From Actinomycetota bacterium (GTDB lineage: Bacteria > Actinomycetota > Actinomycetes > JACCUZ01): a stretch of 41,182 nt of DNA. This document shows positions 9,305-17,900 of the stretch, piece after piece. The translations under genes were made by a program, and so were the position numbers. The stretch covers positions 1-41,182 of the forward strand of contig JAVEDB010000024.1 of NCBI GenBank assembly GCA_030841185.1. The letters run 5' to 3'. Within the stretch, counting starts at the first letter, position 1, and each line of letters opens with the position of its first letter. A model generated the notes under the pieces. It was not told the DNA's origin, made no database searches, and saw only the letters and a program-made list of their open reading frames with translations.

Positions 9305-10567
9305 GCCGCAGGGCAGCAGTCCGGCAGCCTGCTTCGCGCGCAGCACCCGCAATGTCGACGAGTCGACGAACCGGGCGAACGTTTTGTCCGCGTTGGCCCG
9401 GGCGAGGATGGCCCGGTACATCGCGTCGGCCGGGCCGATCGTCTTGGAGATGACCATGTCGCCCCCGGCGAGCAGGAAGTCGATCGCCCGCCGGCCCGGG
9501 GCGATGGTGGCCACCGCCTTGGCCGCACCCATGTCGTCGGAGATGACAACGCCCCCGAAGCCCAGCTGCTCCCGGAGCAGCTGGCGGATCACGATCGGGG
9601 AGAAGACGGCCAGGTGGTCCGGATCGATCTTGGTGTACGTCGCGAGCGCGACCATCACGAACGGAACCCCCTCCTGGACCGAGGCGGCGAACGTCTGCAG
9701 GTAGGGGTCGTCGCGGGTGGTGACCCGGTCGACGACGCCGGCGGTGAAGTCGGTGTTGCCCACCACCCGGCCGAGTCCCGGGAAATGCTTGGCGCTGGTG
9801 GCGACGCCGGCCGCGGCCATGCCGCGGAGGAAGGCCACCCCGTGAGCGGTCACGGTGGCCGGGTCGTGACCGTAGCCGCGCTTGAGCACCCCGATCGGCT
9901 GGTTGCTGTCATCGGTCCCCGGTGGCACGACGTCCATCACGGGGGCGTAGTCGAAGTTGATGCCGGCCGCGCGCAGCTGCCTCCCCCACCGCTCGGCGTC
10001 GCGGCGCAGGGTCGCGGTGCTCAGAGTGGACTGCCCGAGCGCGCTGGGGATGGTCGAGAAGCCGGTCCCGGTCATGGACTGGATCAGGCCGCCCTCCTGG
10101 TTGGCGGCGACGAACAGCCGCACCCCAGCGGTGGCCTTCGAGGTGGCCAGCGCCTGCACCGAGTCGGAGACCGCCCGGATGCCGGCGGTGCCGGCGGTGC
10201 TCTTGTGCACGAACCACACCGTGCCGAGGTGGTCGGACCGGATGGCGAGCCGCTGGGCCGGACCGACCCGGTTGTCGGCGAGCCCGACCGCCAGCAGCTG
10301 ACCGACGCGCTGCTCGCGCGACATGCTCGCGAGCACCCGCGAGGCGCAGGACGCCGTCGCGGCCGGCGAGGAGGGGGCGGGCGAGGAGCTCGCTGTCGTC
10401 GGAGGAACAGAGCTCGCCACGGTTGTGGACGACTCCGCCACAGACGGGGACCCGTTCGAGGAACAAGCCGCGGTTGTCGTGGCGAGCGCCAGCAGCACCA
10501 CCACGGCAACCGCCCATGATCGTGAAGGATCCTGCAACCACGTGCGGGGGCGATCCTTCACGATCAC
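9299..10567 (-). CDS. glycoside hydrolase family 3 (NagZ/LpqI-like) lipoprotein
   Basis: Signal peptide plus lipobox-like 'ATTTAAC', 'QEGGLIQ', 'GINFDYAPVMDV', 'SAKHFPGLG', 'VVISDDMGA'. Confidence 0.85.
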   Translation of the reverse strand: MIVKDRPRTWLQDPSRSWAVAVVVLLALATTTAACSSNGSPSVAESSTTVASSVPPTTASSSPAPSSPAATASCASRVLASMSREQRVGQLLAVGLADNRVGPAQRLAIRSDHLGTVWFVHKSTAGTAGIRAVSDSVQALATSKATAGVRLFVAANQEGGLIQSMTGTGFSTIPSALGQSTLSTATLRRDAERWGRQLRAAGINFDYAPVMDVVPPGTDDSNQPIGVLKRGYGHDPATVTAHGVAFLRGMAAAGVATSAKHFPGLGRVVGNTDFTAGVVDRVTTRDDPYLQTFAASVQEGVPFVMVALATYTKIDPDHLAVFSPIVIRQLLREQLGFGGVVISDDMGAAKAVATIAPGRRAIDFLLAGGDMVISKTIGPADAMYRAILARANADKTFARFVDSSTLRVLRAKQAAGLLPCGS

Positions 10568-10580
10568 CGGAGGGACCGGG

Positions 10581-11027
10581 TCAGGCGCCGACGACGTCGA
10601 GCGAGACCGTCGCCGCGACCTCGGGGTGCAGCCGGACGGTCACCTGGTGGGCGCCGACGGTCTTGATCGGGGAGCCGATCTCGATGCGCCGCTTGTCGAC
10701 CTCGGGCCCACCCGCCTTGGCGACCGCCGCGACGATGTCGGCCCCGGTCACCGAGCCGAACAGCCGCCCGGAGTCGCCGGCCTTGACCGGCAGCGTGACC
10801 TGGAGCCCCTCGAGCCGGCCCTTGGCCGCCTGGGCGGAGCCGAGGTCGGCGATCTCGCGCACGTCCCGGCCGCGCCGGATCGACGCGACCTGCTTCTCGG
10901 CGCCACGGGTCCAACGGATCGCCGCGCCGCGCGGGACGAGGTAGTTGCGGCCGTAGCCGTCCTTGACCTCGACGACGTCTCCGGGGGCACCGAGCCCGGC
11001 GACCTCCTGGGTGAGGATGAGCTTCAT
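10581..11027 (-). CDS. rplI: 50S ribosomal protein L9
   Basis: '[37 protein letters not shown]'. Confidence 0.97.
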   Translation of the reverse strand: MKLILTQEVAGLGAPGDVVEVKDGYGRNYLVPRGAAIRWTRGAEKQVASIRRGRDVREIADLGSAQAAKGRLEGLQVTLPVKAGDSGRLFGSVTGADIVAAVAKAGGPEVDKRRIEIGSPIKTVGAHQVTVRLHPEVAATVSLDVVGA

Positions 11028-11040
11028 CTGGGCGACCCTC

Positions 11041-11277
11041 TCAGCGCGCGGTGCTGGTGTAGGGCAGCAGCGCCATCTCACGGCTGTTCTTCACGGCCAT
11101 GGCGACGTCGCGCTGGTGCTGGGTGCAGTTGCCGGAGACCCGGCGGGCCCGGATCTTGCCGCGGTCGGAGATGTACTTCCGCAGCAGGCCGGTGTCCTTG
11201 TAGTCGACGTAGGTGACTTTGTCCTTGCAGAAGACGCAGACCTTCTTCTTGATCTTCCGCGGAGGGGGTTTGGCCAT
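11041..11277 (-). CDS. rpsR: 30S ribosomal protein S18 (Cys-containing, zinc-binding type)
   Basis: '[61 protein letters not shown]'. Confidence 0.97.
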   Translation of the reverse strand: MAKPPPRKIKKKVCVFCKDKVTYVDYKDTGLLRKYISDRGKIRARRVSGNCTQHQRDVAMAVKNSREMALLPYTSTAR

Positions 11278-11337
11278 CGTGGTGCTCCAGTCGAGTGGAT
11301 GCCCGGCGTGCCGCCGGGATGGTCAGGAAAGGGGGGT

Positions 11338-11868
11338 CTAGAAGGGGGGCTCGTCGCTGGCGGGAGAAGAGGCGCCCCAGCCACCGGCCGAGCCGCTGCC
11401 GCTGCTGCCTGCGCCGCCGCCACCGGAGGCCGGTGCCGAGGCCCAGGGATCGCTCTCGGCCTGTGCGCCGCCACCGCCGAAGCCGCCGCCACCGCCGCCG
11501 CGCTGGGTCTTGACGACCTTCGCGGTGGCCGTCTTGAGGCTGGGGCCGACCTCGTCGACCTCGACCTCGTAGACGGTGCGCTTCTCGCCCTCTTTGGTCT
11601 CGTAGGACCGCTGCTTGAGCCGGCCCTGCACGATCACGCGCATGCCGCGCTGAAGGGACTCCGCGACGTTCTCCGCGGCCTGGCGCCAGACGTTGCACGA
11701 GAGGAACAGGCTCTCGCCGTCCTTCCACTCGTTTGTCGCCTTGTCCAGGAACCGCGGGGTGGACGCGATGCGGAAGTTGGCCACGGCTGCACCACTGGGG
11801 GTGAAGCGCAGCTGCGGGTCGTCGACGAGGTTGCCGACGAGGGTGATGACGGTGTCGCCTGCGGCCAT
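11338..11868 (-). CDS. ssb: single-stranded DNA-binding protein
   Basis: '[32 protein letters not shown]', Gly-rich linker, acidic tail 'SDEPPF'. Confidence 0.96.
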   Translation of the reverse strand: MAAGDTVITLVGNLVDDPQLRFTPSGAAVANFRIASTPRFLDKATNEWKDGESLFLSCNVWRQAAENVAESLQRGMRVIVQGRLKQRSYETKEGEKRTVYEVEVDEVGPSLKTATAKVVKTQRGGGGGGFGGGGAQAESDPWASAPASGGGGAGSSGSGSAGGWGASSPASDEPPF

Positions 11869-11881
11869 GAGATGAGGTCCT

Positions 11882-12172
11882 TTAGCGCTGGTCGGGACGG
11901 ATGACCTTGGTGCGCAGCACAGCCTCGTTGAGGTTGAGCTGGCGGTCGAGCTCCTTGACCGTGGCGGGCTCGGCCTGCAGGTCGACGACGGCGTAGATGC
12001 CTTCGCTCTTCTTGGCGATCTCGAACGAGAGCCGGCGTCGGCCCCAGATGTCGACCTTCTCCACGCTGCCGCCGTCGGTCTTGACGACCGTCAGGAACTG
12101 GTCGAGCGCGGGGGCGACGGTGCGCTCCTCGATATCGGGATCGAGGATGACCATCAGCTCGTAGTGACGCAT
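11882..12172 (-). CDS. rpsF: 30S ribosomal protein S6
   Basis: '[27 protein letters not shown]'; strong Shine-Dalgarno AGGAGGTGG upstream. Confidence 0.97.
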   Translation of the reverse strand: MRHYELMVILDPDIEERTVAPALDQFLTVVKTDGGSVEKVDIWGRRRLSFEIAKKSEGIYAVVDLQAEPATVKELDRQLNLNEAVLRTKVIRPDQR

Positions 12173-12355
12173 GCGGGAGACCCACCTCCTCTGGACTGAG
12201 CGGCCACGGTCTCTCCGTGGCAGGAGGGCTGTTGCGTCAAGCGAAACCCGGAACCGCGACCGGAGGGTCGTCAGGCCCGGGCGACGCCCCCAACCCTACA
12301 GGCGCTCGGCGTACGACATGAAATCCATCCACACCCCGGGCTAGGCTCGGGAGCC

Positions 12356-13159
12356 GTGACAGGTCTGCGCATCGGTGCCCATGTCGACCAGGCCGACCCC
12401 GTCGCCGAAGCGGTGGCGCGGGGCGGCGACCTCGCCCAGTTCTTCCTCGGCGATCCGCAGAGCTGGAAGGGGCCGGTCATCGCGTACGCCGGGGGCGCAG
12501 CCGCCCTGCGGGCCGCAGCCGAAGCGGCGGGCATCGACCTCTACGTGCACGCGCCCTACCTGGTGAACGTCGCGTCGACGAACAACCGCATCCGCATCCC
12601 CAGCCGCAAGATCCTCGCCGACCAGGCCGCCGCTGCCGCGGAGATCGGCGCGAAGGGCCTGATCGTGCACGGCGGGCACGTGCTCAAGGACGACGACCCG
12701 CAGGTCGGCTACGAGAACTGGTGCAAGACGTTCGAGCGGATGTCCCTGCCGCTGCCGATCCTCATCGAGAACACCGCCGGCGGCGACAACGCGATGGCCC
12801 GCACGCTCGACCGGATCGGCGGCCTCTGGGAGGCGCTCGCGGCCCGGGTCGACATGGAGCGGATCGGCTTCTGCCTCGACACCTGCCACGCGCACGCGGG
12901 CGGCGAGGACCTGGCCGGCATCGTCGACCGGGTCAAGGCGATCACCGGGCGGATCGACCTCGTCCACGCCAACGACTCGCGGGACGCGTTCGGGTCGGGG
13001 GCGGACCGGCACGCGAACTTCGGCACCGGGGCGATCGACCCGGACGAGATCGTCGCGGTGGCCGCGGCCGCCGGGGCGCCCGTCGTCTGCGAGACGCCGG
13101 GCGGGGTCACCGGGCAGTCCGCCGACATCGCCCTGCTGCGCGCGCGGCTACCCGCCTGA
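12356..13159 (+). CDS. nfo: deoxyribonuclease IV / AP endonuclease family 2
   Basis: TIM-barrel endonuclease IV-like: 'YVHAPYLVNVAS', 'GLIVHGGHV', 'ILIENTAGG', 'GFCLDTCHAHAGG', 'LVHANDSRDAFGSGADRHANFGTGAI'. Confidence 0.9.
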   Translation: MTGLRIGAHVDQADPVAEAVARGGDLAQFFLGDPQSWKGPVIAYAGGAAALRAAAEAAGIDLYVHAPYLVNVASTNNRIRIPSRKILADQAAAAAEIGAKGLIVHGGHVLKDDDPQVGYENWCKTFERMSLPLPILIENTAGGDNAMARTLDRIGGLWEALAARVDMERIGFCLDTCHAHAGGEDLAGIVDRVKAITGRIDLVHANDSRDAFGSGADRHANFGTGAIDPDEIVAVAAAAGAPVVCETPGGVTGQSADIALLRARLPA

Positions 13160-13657
13160 GCCGGCCGCTGCGGGTTCGGCGGCCAACCGCCCGGCAGCGC
13201 CGGCGGTGGCGTCGGGACGGACGCCGTCGCGGATGACCCGCAGAATGGCGGCCAGCTGCTCGGCCTGCTCGCCGGTGAGGGGGTCCAGCAGCCACCGCTG
13301 GATCAGCTCGAGGTGGACCGGCAGGATCTCCTCGATCATTGCCAGCCCGGCCGGTCCGATGACCGCGTAGGTGCTGCGCCGGTCGGAGGCGCAGGCCTCC
13401 CGGCAGAGCAGCCCCCGCTCGACCAGCCGGTCGACGACCCGGGTCACGCCGCTCCCGGTGAGGGACATCTGGGCGGTGAGGTCGCTCATCCGCAGCCGGC
13501 CGCCCTCCGAGCGGGCCAGCCGCAGCAGGACGGTGAACTCGTTCTCCACCAGGCCGTGCGCGGCGATGGACGGCATGGCCTTGCCGCCGAGGCCGGCGAA
13601 GGTCTCGGCGAACAGCCCCATCAGGGTCAGCCGCGGGTCATCCAGCAGGTCTCGCAC
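13148..13657 (-). CDS. MarR family transcriptional regulator
   Basis: 'HGLVENEFTVLLRLARSEGGRLRMSDLTAQMSLTGSGVTRVVDRLVERGLLCREACASDRRSTYAVIGPAG'; GTG at 13657 gives a start at the edge of the intergenic region. Confidence 0.88.
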   Translation of the reverse strand: MRDLLDDPRLTLMGLFAETFAGLGGKAMPSIAAHGLVENEFTVLLRLARSEGGRLRMSDLTAQMSLTGSGVTRVVDRLVERGLLCREACASDRRSTYAVIGPAGLAMIEEILPVHLELIQRWLLDPLTGEQAEQLAAILRVIRDGVRPDATAGAAGRLAAEPAAAGSGG

Positions 13658-13685
13658 GCTCCCCAGCGTAGCGGACTTGACAGGG

Positions 13686-13707
13686 AAATATTGACCGGGC
13701 AATATTT
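13686..13707. promoter_or_regulatory. putative MarR operator between marR and yceI
   Basis: Perfect AT-rich inverted repeat AAATATTG-ACCGGG-CAATATTT; adjacent TTGACA at 13677-13682. Confidence 0.7.
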
Positions 13708-13756
13708 GCTTACGCAGTCGTTGAGACTTCAACCACTACTCGCAAGGAGAACCGCC

Positions 13757-14392
13757 ATGACCGAGACCAACGTGACCCAGGCCGAAACCCAGGTCGTCGC
13801 CCAGGCCCGGGCCGCTGCTTCGGGACTCCGTGTCGTCGACGGCGTCCAGCTCCCCGCCGCCGGGACCTACGTCCTCGACCCGGCCCACACCCGCATCGGC
13901 TTCGTCGCCCGGCACCTGATGGTGACCAAGGTGCGCGGCTCCTTCGGTGACTACGACGGCGTCATCACCATCGGCGACACCGTCGCGGACTCCACCGTCC
14001 AGGCCAGCATCCGCACGACCAGCATCGACACCGGCGTCGCCGACCGCGACGGCCACCTCCGCTCGGGTGACTTCCTCGAGGCCGAGAAGTACCCGGAGAT
14101 CACCTTCCGCAACGCCCGCGTGGTCAAGCAGAAGGGCGCGACGTTCCAGGTTGTCGGCGACCTGACGATCAAGGGCGTCACCAAGCAGGTCGAGCTGGAC
14201 GTCGAGCTCGACGGCGTGGCCAAGGACCCGTTCGGCAACGAGAAGCTTGCGGTCACCGCCACCACCGAGATCGACCGTGAGGACTTCGGCATGACGTGGA
14301 ACGTCGCGCTGGAGACCGGCGGCGTCCTCGTCTCCAAGAAGATCAGGATCGAGATCGAGGCGCAGGCGACCCGCCAGGTCGACGCCGCCTGA
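13757..14392 (+). CDS. YceI family protein
   Basis: 'AGTYVLDPAHTRIGFVARHLMVTKVRGSFGDYDGVI...GDLTIKGVTKQVELDVEL...VSKKIRIEIEAQA'; AAGGAG RBS. Confidence 0.93.
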   Translation: MTETNVTQAETQVVAQARAAASGLRVVDGVQLPAAGTYVLDPAHTRIGFVARHLMVTKVRGSFGDYDGVITIGDTVADSTVQASIRTTSIDTGVADRDGHLRSGDFLEAEKYPEITFRNARVVKQKGATFQVVGDLTIKGVTKQVELDVELDGVAKDPFGNEKLAVTATTEIDREDFGMTWNVALETGGVLVSKKIRIEIEAQATRQVDAA

Positions 14393-14421
14393 GCTCGCAG
14401 TCGCTCTCGACGACACCAGCA

Positions 14422-14452
14422 ATGCCCCGGGTGCCCACCGCACCCGGGGCAT
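14422..14452 (+). terminator. hairpin downstream of yceI
   Basis: ATGCCCCGGGTGC-CCACC-GCACCCGGGGCAT, 13-bp perfect stem. Confidence 0.75.
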
Positions 14453-14529
14453 CGCCCTGTCCGGACCGGCGCCTGCGCGCTCGGTAGCCTCGGGGCGTCC
14501 ACCCGTCGACCGAGAGGCCCGCCGTCCCC

Positions 14530-15645
14530 ATGCCGCTGACCGTCGCACCGATCAGCGCGCAGGACCATCTCGGGTTCATCAAGTCCCGGCGCTCGGCCAG
14601 CTTCCTGCAGTGCCCGTCGTGGGCCGCGGTGAAGCGGGAGTGGGGCAACGAGAGCATCGGGTGGTACGACGAGGACGGACAGCTCGTCGGCGCCGGACTG
14701 GTGCTCTACCGCCAGGTCCCGCGGCTCAAGCGGTTCCTCGCCTACCTGCCCGAGGGTCCGCTCATCGACTGGTCGGCCGGCGACCTCGAGGGCTGGCTGG
14801 CCCCGATGGTCGCGCATCTGCGCGGCCGGCGGGCGTTCGGCATCAAGATGGGCCCACCGGTGGTCAGGCGCCGCTGGTCCGCCGGCACGGTCAAGGCGGC
14901 CCTCGCCGCGAAGAGCGCGACCCGCCTTGCCGACCTTGCCCCCGATGAGCGGAACCCGGTCGCCGACGACGTCGACGCGACGCTGCGCCGCCTTGGCTGG
15001 CGAGCGCCCGCCCACGACGAGGGATTCGCGGCCGGCCAGCCGCAGTACGTCTTCCAGGTGCCGCTCGATGGTCGTGACCAGGACGACGTGCTCAAGGGCT
15101 TCAACCAGCTATGGCGGCGCAACATCAAGAAGGCCGACAAGGCCGGCGTCGATGTCAGCGTCGGGGGCCACGACGACCTGCCCGAGTTCCACCGCCTCTA
15201 CCTCGAGACCGCGACGCGCGACGGGTTCGCCGGCCGGCCCCTCTCGTACTTCGAGCGGATGTGGACCGCGATGATGGCGGAAGACCCCGACCGGATCCGG
15301 CTCTACCTCGCGCGCCACGAGGGCGACCTCGTCGCGGCCACCACGATGGTCCGCGTCGGCGACCACGCGTGGTACTCCTACGGCGCCTCGTCCACGCAGA
15401 AGCGCGACGTCCGCGGGTCCAACGCGATCCAGTGGCGGATGCTGCGCGACGCCAAGGACGCCGGCGCGACGGTCTACGACCTGCGCGGCATCACCGACAC
15501 CCTCGACGAGAACGACCCGCACGTCGGGCTCATCCAGTTCAAGCTCGGCACCGGGGGAGAGGCGGTCGAGTACCTCGGCGAGTGGGACCTGCCCCTCAAC
15601 CGGCTGCTGTTCACCGCCTTCTCCCTCTACATGGACCGGCGGTGA
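14530..15645 (+). CDS. femX: FemAB/FemX-like peptidyltransferase (peptidoglycan bridge formation family)
   Basis: 'SFLQCPSWAAVKREWG', 'YLPEGPLIDW', 'QPQYVFQVPLDG', 'FNQLWRRNIKKADKAGV', 'WYSYGASSTQKRDVRGSNAIQWRMLRDAKDAGATVYDLRGI'. Confidence 0.88.
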   Translation: MPLTVAPISAQDHLGFIKSRRSASFLQCPSWAAVKREWGNESIGWYDEDGQLVGAGLVLYRQVPRLKRFLAYLPEGPLIDWSAGDLEGWLAPMVAHLRGRRAFGIKMGPPVVRRRWSAGTVKAALAAKSATRLADLAPDERNPVADDVDATLRRLGWRAPAHDEGFAAGQPQYVFQVPLDGRDQDDVLKGFNQLWRRNIKKADKAGVDVSVGGHDDLPEFHRLYLETATRDGFAGRPLSYFERMWTAMMAEDPDRIRLYLARHEGDLVAATTMVRVGDHAWYSYGASSTQKRDVRGSNAIQWRMLRDAKDAGATVYDLRGITDTLDENDPHVGLIQFKLGTGGEAVEYLGEWDLPLNRLLFTAFSLYMDRR

Positions 15646-15652
15646 TGCCGCA

Positions 15653-16693
15653 GTGACGTTCGTCGTGCATGTCGACGTGGCGCGATGGCGGGCGCACCAG
15701 GGCCGCGTCCTCGCCGAGCTACCGGCCATCGTCCCGGTCACCAAGGGCAACGGCTACGGCGTCGGCAACGCCCGGCTCGCCGAGGAGTCCGCGCTGCTCG
15801 GGGTGGACACGATCGCGGTCGGCACCGAGCGCGAGGTGCCCGACGTGCTCGACCGCTTCCCCGGGGACGTCCTCGTCCTGACTCCGGTGGGCGTCGACCC
15901 GGCGTACGACGGGGTGCCGGGCGCACAGCGAACGATCCGCACCGTCGCGCACCTGCCTGCGCTCCGCGCGCTGCCCGCCGGGACGCGGGTGGTCGTGGAG
16001 TGCCGCACGTCGATGCGGCGCCACGGCCTGCGCCCCGATGACCTTCCCGACCTCGCCGCAGCGCTGGGTGACACCCAGCTCGAGGGGTTCGCACTGCACC
16101 TGCCGCTGGACCGGCCGCGCGGCGTCGACCCGGTCGCCGAGACGACGACGTGGCTCGACCGGTTGCACCGGTCTGGTCTGCCCCTGAACACCCTCTGGGT
16201 CAGCCATCTCGCGGCCGGCGAGCTCGACTCACTGCGCGCGCGCCACCCCGACGTGGCGTTCCGGCCGCGCATCGGCACCCGGCTGTGGCTGGGTGACCGC
16301 GACGCGCTGACGGCGCGCGGCACCGTCCTCGACGTCGAGCCGCTGGCCCGCGGCGAGCGCAGCGGCTACCGGCAGCACCGGGCACCGAGCGACGGACACC
16401 TCGTCGTCGTCAGCGGCGGGACCGCGCACGGCGTCGCACTCGAGGCGCCCAAGGCGGTGCGCGGCGCGGTGCAGCGCGCCAAGGTCGTCGCACTGGGAAC
16501 CCTCGAGGCAGCCGGCCGCAACCTCTCGCCGTTCACCTGGGAGGGGCGGCAGCGATGGTTCGTGGAGCCGCCGCATATGCAGGTGTCGCTGATTTTCGTT
16601 CCGCACGGTGTCCGCCCACCCGAGATCGGGGCGGAGCTGGACTGCGAGGTCCGTCTGACGACCACCCACCCCGACGAGGTCCGCGACTCCTGA
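15653..16693 (+). CDS. alanine racemase-like PLP-fold protein
   Basis: PLP-lysine motif 'VPVTKGNGYGVGN', 'ECRTSMRRHGL', 'RPRIGTRLWLGD'; alanine racemase N-terminal domain architecture. Confidence 0.75.
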   Translation: MTFVVHVDVARWRAHQGRVLAELPAIVPVTKGNGYGVGNARLAEESALLGVDTIAVGTEREVPDVLDRFPGDVLVLTPVGVDPAYDGVPGAQRTIRTVAHLPALRALPAGTRVVVECRTSMRRHGLRPDDLPDLAAALGDTQLEGFALHLPLDRPRGVDPVAETTTWLDRLHRSGLPLNTLWVSHLAAGELDSLRARHPDVAFRPRIGTRLWLGDRDALTARGTVLDVEPLARGERSGYRQHRAPSDGHLVVVSGGTAHGVALEAPKAVRGAVQRAKVVALGTLEAAGRNLSPFTWEGRQRWFVEPPHMQVSLIFVPHGVRPPEIGAELDCEVRLTTTHPDEVRDS

Positions 16694-16758
16694 CCCTCAA
16701 CTGGTGAGTTCGGCATCCGTTGAGGGTGGTTTCACCTGCCAAAGTCACCAGTTGAGGG
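16694..16758. repeat. palindromic intergenic repeat, copy 1
   Basis: CCCTCAACTGGTGA...TCACCAGTTGAGGG (14-bp arms); shares CCTCAACTGGTGAGTTCGGCATCCGT and ACCTGCCAAAGTCACCAGTTG with the copy at 20627. Confidence 0.85.
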
Positions 16759-16866
16759 GTGGGAGAACTTCCCTGGCTGCGGGGGTAGCGGTGCTCTGGT
16801 CGATGGGAAACTCCTCGCCGCATCGTGGTCCTCGTCCGCACCTCGACGAGCAAGGAGTGACCACCG

Positions 16867-17178
16867 ATGACATCGAGAATCCCCCGGATCACGGCCGCGA
16901 TCGCCCTGGCCACAGGCACCGCCCTGTTCCTCCCGGGCCCCGCCTTCGCCGGCCAGGCCTACCCGGCGCCCGGGTTCCCCAGCGCCAACGCGTCCTGTGT
17001 CGGCACCGGCCTGGACTTCCAGGCGCACTACGGCGAGGACTCGTTCCCCACCATCACGCACGGCACCGTCGGCCCCAATGTGTCCGGCCACGCCACCAAC
17101 GACGGGCCCGGTGCCGTCGGCGCCTTCAACAGCGCCCTCGCGCAGAACCACGGCTGGATCATGGAGTGCCTGCCGTGA
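16867..17178 (+). CDS. small secreted protein of unknown function
   Basis: 103 aa with signal peptide 'MTSRIPRITAAIALATGTALFLPGPAFA^GQ', two cysteines in the mature part; AGGAG RBS. Confidence 0.7.
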   Translation: MTSRIPRITAAIALATGTALFLPGPAFAGQAYPAPGFPSANASCVGTGLDFQAHYGEDSFPTITHGTVGPNVSGHATNDGPGAVGAFNSALAQNHGWIMECLP

Positions 17179-17867
17179 CGCCCGCGGCGAACCGGCGGCT
17201 GTGGCGCGTGGCCGGCGCCCTGCTCATCGCCTATGTGGTGCTCACCTTCGCCGGCGTCTCCCTCGAGCACTCGCTGATGCTCGGGGACTCGCCCAGCAAG
17301 GCGGCCTCGGCACTGGTCCACTCGTCACTGACGAGGAACTTCACCGGCGGCTACGTCGAGTACCTCGCCACGCTGGTCTACCTCGTAGGGGCACTGCTCG
17401 TCGCGAGGCTCCTGCGCGGTGACGGCGTCGTCGGGGACTGGCTGTCCTCGTGCATTGCGGCCGGTGCGGTGGTCGCCGTGGCCATCACCGTGGCGGTCGG
17501 CTTCGCCGCCGGGGCCGCGGCGATGTACGACGCGCACCACGGGGCTCCCCTCACCACGGTCACGACGGTCAACGACATCCGGAACTTCGCGTTCTTCCTG
17601 ACGGGGGGGCTGTCCGGGATCTTCGCGCTCAGCGTGGCCGGCGCCATCTGGCTGACCAGGGAGCTGCCGACGTGGGTGGCCTACTCGGGTGCCGTCGTCG
17701 GGATCCTGTCCATCGCCGCGGTCGCCGGGGCGGGGATCGGCCTGCTGAACGTGTCGACGATGCTCGCGTTCCTGTGGATCGTGGCCCTCGGGGTTGCGGC
17801 CCTCCGGCACAGGGGCGAGCCGGCCGCCGACCCGCCTGTGCGCCGGCTGGCCGATGCAACAGCCTGA
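17175..17867 (+). CDS. polytopic membrane protein (DUF4386-like), unknown function
   Basis: GTG start overlaps the preceding stop by 4 bp; several hydrophobic segments, e.g. 'LLIAYVVLTFAGV', 'YLATLVYLVGALLVARLL'. Confidence 0.7.
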   Translation: MTPAANRRLWRVAGALLIAYVVLTFAGVSLEHSLMLGDSPSKAASALVHSSLTRNFTGGYVEYLATLVYLVGALLVARLLRGDGVVGDWLSSCIAAGAVVAVAITVAVGFAAGAAAMYDAHHGAPLTTVTTVNDIRNFAFFLTGGLSGIFALSVAGAIWLTRELPTWVAYSGAVVGILSIAAVAGAGIGLLNVSTMLAFLWIVALGVAALRHRGEPAADPPVRRLADATA

Positions 17868-17900
17868 AACACCTGCCGAGAGCCCCTGCCGGGAGCGACG

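Noticed and set aside
12173-12300. S6:S18-type autoregulatory leader upstream of rpsF
   Set aside because: A small hairpin (CCACGG-AGAGA-CCGTGG) and a strong Shine-Dalgarno are present, but I could not match the known bulge/CCG loop arrangement.
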